10,128 bases of DNA from DATMYQ01 sp035560935 (GTDB lineage: Bacteria > Bacillota > Negativicutes > Sporomusales > Sporomusaceae), in assembly GCA_035560935.1 (NCBI GenBank), contig DATMYQ010000257.1, positions 1-10,128 on the forward strand, given 5' to 3'. Below, in pieces: positions 1-6,512 of this stretch (position 1 is the stretch's first letter; each line of letters begins with the position of its first letter). A program made the translations under genes and the position numbers. The notes beneath the pieces were generated by a model that saw only the letters and a list, made by a program, of their open reading frames with translations, ran no database searches and was not told the origin of the DNA.

Positions 1-38
1 GAAGTGACGCCCGGCCAATATTGGCCGGGCGTCACTTC
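1..38 (-). terminator. Perfect 38-bp palindrome downstream of gyrA, probable terminator
   Basis: Bases 1-19 are the exact reverse complement of bases 20-38, so the element is a perfect 19+19 palindrome with a GC-rich middle (GCCCGGCC / GGCCGGGC). As RNA it would fold into a very stable hairpin with a small AU loop. It begins 8 bases past the gyrA stop, where a terminator is expected. The U-tract that would confirm a rho-independent terminator for gyrA would lie to the left of base 1, outside the window. No T-run follows on the plus-strand side. It could instead be one copy of a dispersed palindromic repeat. The palindrome is certain; its function is inferred. Confidence 0.6.
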
Positions 39-46
39 TATGGTTT

Positions 47-2482
47 CTATTCAGATTCCGCTTTTTTCTCCACCGCCGCCAATGCGACCACTTGATCATT
101 TTCGCCGGTTTTCATCAGTTTTACTCCCTGAGTATTCCGGCTGATCACGGAAATGTCGTCAATATCCATACGGATGACAATGCCGTCGCTGGTAATCAGC
201 ATCAGCTCCTGTCCCGGTTTGACAACTTTGATTCCGACCACCAGACCGGTTTTTTCCGTTACTTTCAGATTAATGACACCTTTGCCGCGGCGACCGGTAA
301 CCCGATACTCTCCGACGTTGGTTCTTTTGCCGTAACCCTCGGAGGTTACCGTCAGTACTTCACCGTCTTTTTTCACCGTATCCATGCCGATGACTTCGTC
401 GCCTTCATCCATCGTGATCCCTTTCACCCCGTGAGCGGTACGGCCCATCGAGCGAACATCCGTTTCCGGGAAGAAGATGGCTTTGCCGCCCTTGGTTCCC
501 ATCACGATATGCTGATCACCGGTAGTCAGCTTCACGCCAATCAAATTGTCGTCATCGTCCAGCGAAATGGCGATAATACCGCCTTTGCGGGCCGTATCGT
601 AATCGGTCAGTTCCGTCTTTTTGATAATCCCCTTCTGTGTGGCCATGAACAGGTATTTTCCGGGCGAGAACACTTTCACCGGAATTACGGCCGTAATCGT
701 CTCACCTTTTTCCACCGGCAAGAGATTAATAATCGCGGTTCCTTTAGCCGTACGGCTGGCTTCCGGCAATTCATAGCCTTTTAACCGATATACCCGGCCC
801 CGGGTGGTAAAGAAGAGGATATTGTGGTGTGTCGTGGCCACAAACAAATGTTCAACAAAGTCTTCTTCTTTCGTACCCATGCCGGTGACGCCGCGCCCAC
901 CCCGCTTTTGATTACGGAACGTATCCATCGGTAAACGCTTAATATAGCCATGATGCGTCAGATTGATAATGATGTCTTCTTCGGCAATCAGGTCTTCATT
1001 TTCCAGTTTGGACAGATCACTGGTGATGACGGAACGGCGCGGATCCGCAAACCGTTTTTTCACATCCAGCAGTTCTTCCTTGATCAAATTCAACACTTTT
1101 TTCTCATCCGCCAGGACAGATTCCAGCCATTCAATGGTTTCCAGAATGTCCTTGTATTCTGTATCAATTTTTTCCCGTTCCAGTCCGGTCAACCGTTGCA
1201 GGCGCATTTCCAGAATGGCCTGGGATTGTTTCTCGCTGAGGGAAAACTGGGTCATTAACGCTTCCCGCGCCATATCCGCCGTATGGGACCCGCGAATGGT
1301 TCGAATCACTGCATCCAAATGATCCAGCGCAATTTTCAAACCTTCTAAAATATGTGCCCGGGCCCGGGCTTTGTTCAGCTCAAACACCGTACGCCGGGTG
1401 ACCACTTCTTTTTGATGTTCTATATAATAGTGCAGTACTTCATAAAGATTCAGCGTCCGGGGCTTACCGTCCACCAACGCCAACATGTTGACACCGAATG
1501 ATTCCTGCATTCGGGTATGCTTATACAATTGGTTCAGCAGAACATCGGCATTTACGTCTTTGCGCAATTCGATTAAAATCCGCATCCCTTTGCGATCGCT
1601 TTCATCGCGCAAATCGGTGATACCTTCCAGGGTTTTTTCCCGAACCAGTTCGGCAATATGTTCAATCAGCTTGGCTTTATTCACCTGATAGGGAATTTCG
1701 GTAACCAAAATTCGCTGTTTGCCATTGCTCATCAGTTCCACCCGCGCCTGAGCCCGGGTTTTTACACTGCCCCGACCGGTGGTATAGGCCTGGCGAATGC
1801 CTTCCCGGCCCAAAATCAGACCGCCAGTGGGAAAATCCGGACCCTTGATGACCATCATCAGGTCCGCAATCGTCACTTCGGGATTGTCGATCATCATAAT
1901 GACGCCATCGACCACCTCACCCAGGTTGTGGGGAGGAATGTTAGTCGCCATGCCGACGGCAATCCCGGAAGAACCGTTGATCAGTAAATTGGGCACCTTC
2001 GCCGGCAATACCGTCGGTTCTTTTAATGATTCATCATAGTTCGGCGTAAAATTGACAGTATCCTTGTCGATATCCGCCAGCATTTCTTCCGCCATCCGGG
2101 ACATCCGGACTTCGGTATACCGCATGGCCGCTGCCGAGTCACCATCCACCGAGCCAAAGTTACCATGACCATCAACCATCAGGTAACGGGTGGAAAAATC
2201 CTGCGCCAGACGAACGGTAGCGTCATAAACTGACGAGTCGCCGTGCGGATGATACTTACCCAAAACTTCCCCGACGATACGGGCGGATTTTTTATAAGGT
2301 TTGTTAGGAGTCATACCCGCTTCATGCATCGCGTATAAAATCCGCCGGTGCACTGGTTTAAGACCGTCCCGGACATCCGGCAGTGCCCGCATGACGATAA
2401 CGCTCATGGCGTAATCAATATATGAATTTTTCATTTCTTCTTCGATTCGTACCGGTAAAACTTTGCCTAAACCAAAATCCAC
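47..2482 (-). CDS. gyrA: DNA gyrase subunit A
   Basis: This is the breakage-reunion subunit of DNA gyrase, which with GyrB introduces negative supercoils using ATP. The 811-residue length is in the usual range. The N-terminal part has the family signature RALPDVRDGLKPVHRRIL (residues 32-49) and the catalytic arginine-tyrosine pair R121/Y122 in AAAMRYTE. The quinolone-resistance region reads HPHGDSSVYD (78-87), with Ser83 and Asp87, the residues of the susceptible type. The GyrA box QKRGGRG (525-531) opens the C-terminal DNA-wrapping beta-pinwheel, whose blades run to about residue 800. The box argues against the paralogue ParC. The start is GTG at 2482: an in-frame TGA lies four codons upstream and a GAGGTG site sits 5 nt away. 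There is no gyrB directly upstream; the upstream neighbour is the divergent butyrate kinase gene, so gyrA is transcribed alone on this side. Confidence 0.98.
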   Translation of the reverse strand: MDFGLGKVLPVRIEEEMKNSYIDYAMSVIVMRALPDVRDGLKPVHRRILYAMHEAGMTPNKPYKKSARIVGEVLGKYHPHGDSSVYDATVRLAQDFSTRYLMVDGHGNFGSVDGDSAAAMRYTEVRMSRMAEEMLADIDKDTVNFTPNYDESLKEPTVLPAKVPNLLINGSSGIAVGMATNIPPHNLGEVVDGVIMMIDNPEVTIADLMMVIKGPDFPTGGLILGREGIRQAYTTGRGSVKTRAQARVELMSNGKQRILVTEIPYQVNKAKLIEHIAELVREKTLEGITDLRDESDRKGMRILIELRKDVNADVLLNQLYKHTRMQESFGVNMLALVDGKPRTLNLYEVLHYYIEHQKEVVTRRTVFELNKARARAHILEGLKIALDHLDAVIRTIRGSHTADMAREALMTQFSLSEKQSQAILEMRLQRLTGLEREKIDTEYKDILETIEWLESVLADEKKVLNLIKEELLDVKKRFADPRRSVITSDLSKLENEDLIAEEDIIINLTHHGYIKRLPMDTFRNQKRGGRGVTGMGTKEEDFVEHLFVATTHHNILFFTTRGRVYRLKGYELPEASRTAKGTAIINLLPVEKGETITAVIPVKVFSPGKYLFMATQKGIIKKTELTDYDTARKGGIIAISLDDDDNLIGVKLTTGDQHIVMGTKGGKAIFFPETDVRSMGRTAHGVKGITMDEGDEVIGMDTVKKDGEVLTVTSEGYGKRTNVGEYRVTGRRGKGVINLKVTEKTGLVVGIKVVKPGQELMLITSDGIVIRMDIDDISVISRNTQGVKLMKTGENDQVVALAAVEKKAESE

Positions 2483-2493
2483 ATTCTCACCTC
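2483..2493 (-). promoter_or_regulatory. Ribosome binding site of gyrA with GTG start
   Basis: On the minus strand GAGGTG (2493-2488) precedes the GTG start at 2482 by 5 nt. An out-of-frame ATG overlaps the start (2484-2482) and would encode only five codons before TAG. The in-frame TGA at 2494-2492 rules out any longer GyrA start, so GTG is the first usable codon. Confidence 0.75.
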
Positions 2494-2540
2494 AACCATC
2501 ATTTCATTCCCGGGAGCGCAAGCAGTCACGGGACTAATTA

Positions 2541-2583
2541 GGGAAACGCATCAGGCCGTTCCCATGCTTTCAAAACGGCATGG
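2541..2583 (-). other. Weak overlapping inverted repeats in the gyrA leader
   Basis: Two small inverted repeats overlap here. GGGAAACG (2541-2548) pairs with CGTTCCC (2557-2563) with one bulged A. CCATGC (2562-2567) pairs exactly with GCATGG (2578-2583). They share bases 2562-2563, so they could not both form fully in a transcript. No U-tract follows. They may be chance; they are recorded because this stretch between buk and gyrA carries no gene. Confidence 0.2.
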
Positions 2584-2602
2584 ATGCTCGTCACTCCAAA
2601 AC

Positions 2603-2637
2603 ATTATCGTCTTCAGAAAAATTCCCCAAACATTATA
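2603..2637 (-). promoter_or_regulatory. Candidate gyrA promoter region with two -10-like boxes
   Basis: Reading on the minus strand, a perfect TATAAT lies at 2637-2632 and a GATAAT at 2608-2603. Each is followed by the same GTTT-rich sequence. Neither has a good -35 hexamer at 16-18 bp; the best options are weak matches such as TTTTCC and TTTGGG. Transcripts would carry a leader of roughly 110-140 nt before gyrA. Either or both could serve as the gyrA start site. The assignment rests on the -10 boxes and position only. Confidence 0.35.
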
Positions 2638-2681
2638 TTTCCCTATTCATGGCGGAAAATCCTCTTTTTATTGTTTTTTGG

Positions 2682-2710
2682 TTTTAAAACTGCCGGTAAA
2701 ATGTTAAAAT
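2682..2710 (+). promoter_or_regulatory. Candidate butyrate kinase promoter
   Basis: A TAAAAT box at 2705-2710 is preceded, after a 17-bp spacer, by TTTTAA at 2682-2687, a poor -35 match. The stretch is AT-rich in contrast to its surroundings and lies about 45 bp ahead of the start codon. A second TAAAAT at 2697-2702 is an alternative. The position is plausible but the evidence is weak. Confidence 0.3.
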
Positions 2711-2756
2711 ACTAATCAAAGACCTTCATATCACTACATACATAAGGGGGATTCCT

Positions 2757-3827
2757 ATGAGCTATTCTATTTTGACGATCAACCCCGGCTCCACGTCCAC
2801 CAAGTTGGGCCTGTTCCGGGACACGCAGGAAGTTTTGACGGAAAATATCAGTCACAGCGCCGAAGAACTGGCGCCGTACCCGACCATTACCGATCAGTTG
2901 GACTACCGCCTGCAAAAAATCACGGAATTTTTTGCCGCGCATCAGCTGTCCGACAGCGATTTTTCCGCCGTAGTCGGCCGGGGAGGCCTGCTCAAACCCG
3001 TTATCAGCGGCACTTACCAGGTCAATATGGCCATGCTGGATGATTTGAAAAACAGCCGTTTCGGCGAACACGCCAGTAATTTGGGCGCGATTCTTGCCGC
3101 CGGCATTGCCGCCCGGGCCAATTGCCCCGCGTTTATTGTCGACCCGGTGGTGGTGGACGAGCTGGCGCCGGTGGCCCGCCTGACCGGCCGCCCCGAAATC
3201 AATCGCCGCAGCATTTTCCACGCTTTGAATCAAAAAGCGGTCGCCAAGCGTTTCGCTAAAAGCATTAACCGCCCTTATCCGGAATTAAACCTGATCGTTA
3301 CCCATCTGGGCGGCGGCATTTCTGTCGGCTGCCATCATCAAGGCCTGGTAGTGGAAGTAAACAACGCCTTGGACGGTGACGGGCCGTTCACGCCGGAACG
3401 GGCCGGAACGCTGCCGGCCGGACAATTCGGCGAAATGATCCTGGATGGCCGCATTACCCGGGCCAATATCGGCCGTCAGCTGGCTGGCAAAGCCGGCTTA
3501 GTGGCTCATCTCGGCACCAATGACGTTCGTCAGGTGGAGGCCCGGATGGCCGACGGCGATGCCGACGCGACTGCAGTATTGGATGCGATGATTTACAATA
3601 TTGCCCGCCACATTGGCGCTGCCGCCATTCCCGTCTGCGGCAAGGTCGATCATATCCTGCTCACCGGTGGTATTGCCCATTCCCGTTATCTGACGGAAAA
3701 ACTAGTGAAATATGTAGAATTTATCGCGCCGGTAACCATCCTTCCCGGCGAAGACGAGCTGCAGGCACTGGCGGAAGGTGCCTACCGGGTACTGTCCGGT
3801 GAAGAGTCCGCCCGGGAGTATATTTAG
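2757..3827 (+). CDS. buk: Butyrate kinase
   Basis: This is a cytoplasmic acyl-phosphate kinase of the acetokinase (ASKHA) family. It interconverts butyryl-phosphate plus ADP with butyrate plus ATP, the energy-yielding last step of the phosphotransbutyrylase–butyrate kinase route, or acts on branched-chain acyl phosphates. Visible motifs are the phosphate-binding NPGSTSTK (residues 9-16), GRGG (74-77), EHASNLGA (104-111), DPVVVDE (129-135), the acetokinase signature HLGGG (183-187), and the adenosine-side LTGGI (302-306) followed by PGEDE (330-334). The 356-residue length matches butyrate kinases rather than the roughly 400-residue acetate kinases. The ATG is preceded by AAGGGGG six bases away. 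It stands alone: the usual partner ptb is not in the window, so the partner acyltransferase must lie elsewhere. Substrate range (butyrate versus isobutyrate or other branched acids) cannot be read from the sequence. Confidence 0.95.
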   Translation: MSYSILTINPGSTSTKLGLFRDTQEVLTENISHSAEELAPYPTITDQLDYRLQKITEFFAAHQLSDSDFSAVVGRGGLLKPVISGTYQVNMAMLDDLKNSRFGEHASNLGAILAAGIAARANCPAFIVDPVVVDELAPVARLTGRPEINRRSIFHALNQKAVAKRFAKSINRPYPELNLIVTHLGGGISVGCHHQGLVVEVNNALDGDGPFTPERAGTLPAGQFGEMILDGRITRANIGRQLAGKAGLVAHLGTNDVRQVEARMADGDADATAVLDAMIYNIARHIGAAAIPVCGKVDHILLTGGIAHSRYLTEKLVKYVEFIAPVTILPGEDELQALAEGAYRVLSGEESAREYI

Positions 3828-3847
3828 GAATCCGCCTCCGTTTTTTT
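3813..3847 (+). terminator. Possible weak terminator overlapping the buk stop
   Basis: CGG-G-AG (3813-3818) can pair with CTCCG (3836-3840) with one bulged G, and seven T residues follow directly (3841-3847). The stop codon lies in the large loop. The T-run position suits a rho-independent terminator for buk, but the stem is short. Confidence 0.3.
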
Positions 3848-3874
3848 ACTGAATTTATCAGCTCCGGTATATTC

Positions 3875-3910
3875 AAGGACCCGTGAGAACAAACATTCTC
3901 ACGGGTCCTT
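3875..3910. terminator. Strong hairpin between convergent buk and spoVR
   Basis: AAGGACCCGTGAGAA (3875-3889) and its exact complement (3896-3910) form a 15-bp stem around a six-base loop. It sits between two genes that are transcribed toward each other, so it probably acts as a bidirectional transcription barrier. Neither side has a good T-tract: the plus side continues GTCTGCCTTTC and the minus side has none. It may therefore be a stem that stalls or protects RNA rather than a classical intrinsic terminator. Confidence 0.6.
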
Positions 3911-3983
3911 GTCTGCCTTTCAATAAGACCCTGCCTTTGGGCACTTTGCCGTTTTTACCCTGCCCAGCTGCAAACCACAGAAG

Positions 3984-5291
3984 CTAAGCGGGCGCATCGT
4001 CCATCACCGATACATTCCCTTCCGTATCACAGCGGATGATTTTATTCCGGTTGTTCAATTTGGTTTTCAGTTCCACCCGGTTACCCCAAAGTACCGCCAC
4101 ATATTTGATCGTTTCCTTGGCGTAACCCATTTCCAGCTCCCGTCCGTCATAATCATGCTCCAAGACCAGTACGCTATTGTCCACGCCAATCACGGAAATC
4201 ACAGGAACCGACCCCAGCCCCACCGCATTGGCCAGCTGATCACGAATCGGTTTCCAGCCTTCTTCATCCGCCGTTTCCGATACCACCAGATCCACACCCC
4301 GCACCCGGTAGGCGAACAGATGCAGTTCTTCGCAAAGTTCCCGGTTCAAATAACGCCGGATGAAAGAATTATCCCGATCATTGGCACGGATTTCCATAAT
4401 TTTAGCATCACCACCCTGCTTCGCCAAATACTCAAACATTTTAAATCCGACAAAGTAGGGGTTGAGACGTCCTTCATGGGGCCGGACCACCAGATTGTGC
4501 CGCTGCAAAAATTCCAAATGCAGCGATTGCGGCAATTCCAGTTTGTTCAGCAGCCGGTAATGCCAATAGCTGGCCCAGCCTTCATTCATAATTTTTGTTT
4601 CAATCTGCGGCAGAAAATAAAAACTCTCTTCCCGGACCATGCCCACCAGATCCTTCTCCCAGTCTTCCAACCGGCTCCGCTTAGCCAAAAATCCCAGCAA
4701 ATCATCTTTCAGCCGCACGGGTACCGTTTCCTTATCTTCTTTTTCCCGCTGAGTCCGGTCAGGCAGCTTCCCTTCCCCCTGCCGCCGCACCTGATAACGC
4801 AGTGCATGGGCCGCATCCAAAATTCGTTCCACTTTGGCCGCCCCCAAACTGGGGTCCTGAATATAGCTCCGGACCCGGTCCGCATGCGCCTTAAACGTTT
4901 CCACCGTCAGTTCGGCCCGGGTGCCTTCCCGAAACAGGCGGTTGCTTTTGAAAAAATCATTGTGGCCGTACACATGGGCCATGGTTAAAATTTGCAGCAG
5001 CAACGTGTTGTCTCTCATCAGATACGCCAGACAGGGGTTGGAGTTGATCACCAGTTCATAGGGCAAACCGGTCAGATTGTACTGATAAAATGTTTTTTGC
5101 CGCTCGTAAGCCTTGCCGAAACTCCAGTGGGGATAATGCGACGGCATACCCACATACGCCTCATAACACAACATATCTTCGTAACTGCAGGTTTCAAAAA
5201 TCTGTTCATAGCAATCCAGTCCCGCTTCCTTTGCCAGGACCTCAATCCGCTGGTTCCACTCTTCCAGTTCGTTCAGGCTGTATTCCGTCAT
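3984..5291 (-). CDS. spoVR: SpoVR/YcgB family protein
   Basis: This is a full-length SpoVR-family protein of 435 residues, related to Bacillus SpoVR (spore cortex formation) and enterobacterial YcgB (stress response). No signal peptide or membrane segment is visible, so it is probably cytoplasmic. Family-typical stretches are HYPHWSFGK (52-60), INSNP (82-86), AHVYGHNDFF (105-114), MNEGWASYWHY (235-245) and NPYFVGFKMF (277-286). The first and second of the last three place histidines and a glutamate (H106, H110, E237, H244) that could form a metal site; that is inference. The middle (about 170-195) is charged and probably a linker. The ATG overlaps the yhbH stop by four bases (ATGA), with GGAGGTGA six bases upstream inside yhbH, indicating translational coupling. 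It is the last gene of the prkA–yhbH–spoVR operon. Its molecular activity is not established for the family, so the product name is secure but the function is not. Confidence 0.93.
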   Translation of the reverse strand: MTEYSLNELEEWNQRIEVLAKEAGLDCYEQIFETCSYEDMLCYEAYVGMPSHYPHWSFGKAYERQKTFYQYNLTGLPYELVINSNPCLAYLMRDNTLLLQILTMAHVYGHNDFFKSNRLFREGTRAELTVETFKAHADRVRSYIQDPSLGAAKVERILDAAHALRYQVRRQGEGKLPDRTQREKEDKETVPVRLKDDLLGFLAKRSRLEDWEKDLVGMVREESFYFLPQIETKIMNEGWASYWHYRLLNKLELPQSLHLEFLQRHNLVVRPHEGRLNPYFVGFKMFEYLAKQGGDAKIMEIRANDRDNSFIRRYLNRELCEELHLFAYRVRGVDLVVSETADEEGWKPIRDQLANAVGLGSVPVISVIGVDNSVLVLEHDYDGRELEMGYAKETIKYVAVLWGNRVELKTKLNNRNKIIRCDTEGNVSVMDDAPA

Positions 5292-6484
5292 GGTGCCTCA
5301 CCTCCGGTTTCCCCGTCCTTTTCCAGCACTCGCCGGAAGGCCGGCCAGATGTCTTCCTTACCCCGCATATTGACCATAACAAAATTATCCGCCTGTAGAT
5401 TTTTTTCAAATTCCCGCCGGAACGTATCACCATACATTACACTTGGCAAAATTTCCCCGTAACCAAACAGATTGCAGACTTTGACCAATTCCCGGGCAAA
5501 ACCCAGCGCTTTAGGATTATCACCTTCCCAATTGTCGCCGTCGGTGCAATGAAACGCATAAATGTTCCAGACCGAAGGACTGTAGCGCTGTTCAATAACC
5601 TCCAGCGCTTTGGCATAACCGCTGCTGATCATGGTGCCGCCGGATTCGCCCTGATGAAAAAACTCCCGTTCGTTGACTTCTTTGGCCGTGGTGCTGTGGG
5701 AAATAAAAACCACTTCCACCTCCTGGTACTTCCAGCGAACAAACTGATACAACAAAAAGTAAAAGCTACGGGCCAAATATTTTTTACTCTGGTCCATGGA
5801 TCCCGACGTATCCATAATACAGATCACGGCCGCGTTGGAGTTGGTGCGGATATCAACTTTGGTCCGGAAATAACGCAGATCATCTTCCCGGAAAGGCACC
5901 CGTTCCACTGGCGCACCCGGATCAATCCCCTCTGCTGTTAACTGCTCCAGATTTCGCTGAATCCCCTGTTCCCGCTTTTTCTTTTCGATGACAGTCCGCT
6001 TCTTGGCCAGTTTAGGCGGAATTCCCTTGCGCTGGTAGCCGGACCGTTTACTAAATCGTTCACTTTCTTCCAGTGAGAATTTTTTCCGTTCCATATCCGG
6101 CAATTGTAAATCCTCGAACAGGTATTTGACGATTTCCTCCATGGTGATTTCCGTTTCATATATGTCTTCGCCCGGTTCATTGCCGGGACCACCGCTGCCC
6201 GGTGCTTTTTGCTCACCGGTCTGACCTACCACCTGCTCTCGTTCCTCCTGACCATTGCCGGCGCCGACACCACCGGAGTTATCACCGTAAATAAACTGGT
6301 ATTCCTTAATTCCCCGGACCGGGATCTTAATTTTTTTGTCGCCGCTCTGACCGATAATGCTTTCTTCGGCAATAATGTCACCCAGATTTTTCTTGATGGA
6401 TTCCTCCACCAATTGCCGATGCCGCTGCCGGTCCCATTGAGAACGGTCAGAATGGCCGACCCGTCCTTCTTTAAAAATGGCCAT
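5288..6484 (-). CDS. yhbH: YhbH/YeaH family (DUF444) VWA-like protein
   Basis: This is a 398-residue cytoplasmic protein of the DUF444 family (YhbH in Bacillus, YeaH in E. coli), tied to sporulation or stress and always found with PrkA-type proteins. The N-terminus (WDRQRHRQLVEESI, 17-30; IPVRGIKEYQF, 54-64) is typical. A Gly/Gln/Glu-rich linker spans about 66-108, and a basic region follows at about 145-175. The C-terminal half is a von Willebrand A-like fold with an apparently complete metal-ion site: DTSGSM (225-230), the threonine of SGGT (281-284) and the aspartate of TDGD (314-317). ATG at 6484 is preceded by GGGGGA six bases away and 28 bp after the prkA stop. In such pairs the VWA protein is thought to act as adaptor or partner of the AAA+ protein; for this family that remains inference. 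Confidence 0.93.
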   Translation of the reverse strand: MAIFKEGRVGHSDRSQWDRQRHRQLVEESIKKNLGDIIAEESIIGQSGDKKIKIPVRGIKEYQFIYGDNSGGVGAGNGQEEREQVVGQTGEQKAPGSGGPGNEPGEDIYETEITMEEIVKYLFEDLQLPDMERKKFSLEESERFSKRSGYQRKGIPPKLAKKRTVIEKKKREQGIQRNLEQLTAEGIDPGAPVERVPFREDDLRYFRTKVDIRTNSNAAVICIMDTSGSMDQSKKYLARSFYFLLYQFVRWKYQEVEVVFISHSTTAKEVNEREFFHQGESGGTMISSGYAKALEVIEQRYSPSVWNIYAFHCTDGDNWEGDNPKALGFARELVKVCNLFGYGEILPSVMYGDTFRREFEKNLQADNFVMVNMRGKEDIWPAFRRVLEKDGETGGEAP

Positions 6485-6512
6485 GACTCATCCCCCATTC
6501 CCGGTTCCCTAG

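Noticed and set aside
92..784. 230-codon plus-strand ORF opposite gyrA
   Set aside because: It is antisense to a certain gyrA, its translation shows no recognisable domain, and it has no ribosome site; a shadow of codon bias.
47..2482. ParC (topoisomerase IV) instead of GyrA
   Set aside because: An intact GyrA box (QKRGGRG, 525-531) and full-length C-terminal domain indicate gyrase A.
2712..3233. 173-codon minus-strand ORF opposite buk
   Set aside because: It runs through the buk promoter and start region in antisense, with no ribosome site or known motif.
2757..3827. Acetate kinase instead of butyrate kinase
   Set aside because: Length of 356 residues and motifs such as DPVVVDE and EHASNLGA fit butyrate kinases; acetate kinases are about 400 residues.
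4155..4988. 277-codon plus-strand ORF opposite spoVR
   Set aside because: Its residues are rich in His, Gln, Phe and Pro, as expected from the reverse strand of a real gene, and spoVR is well supported.
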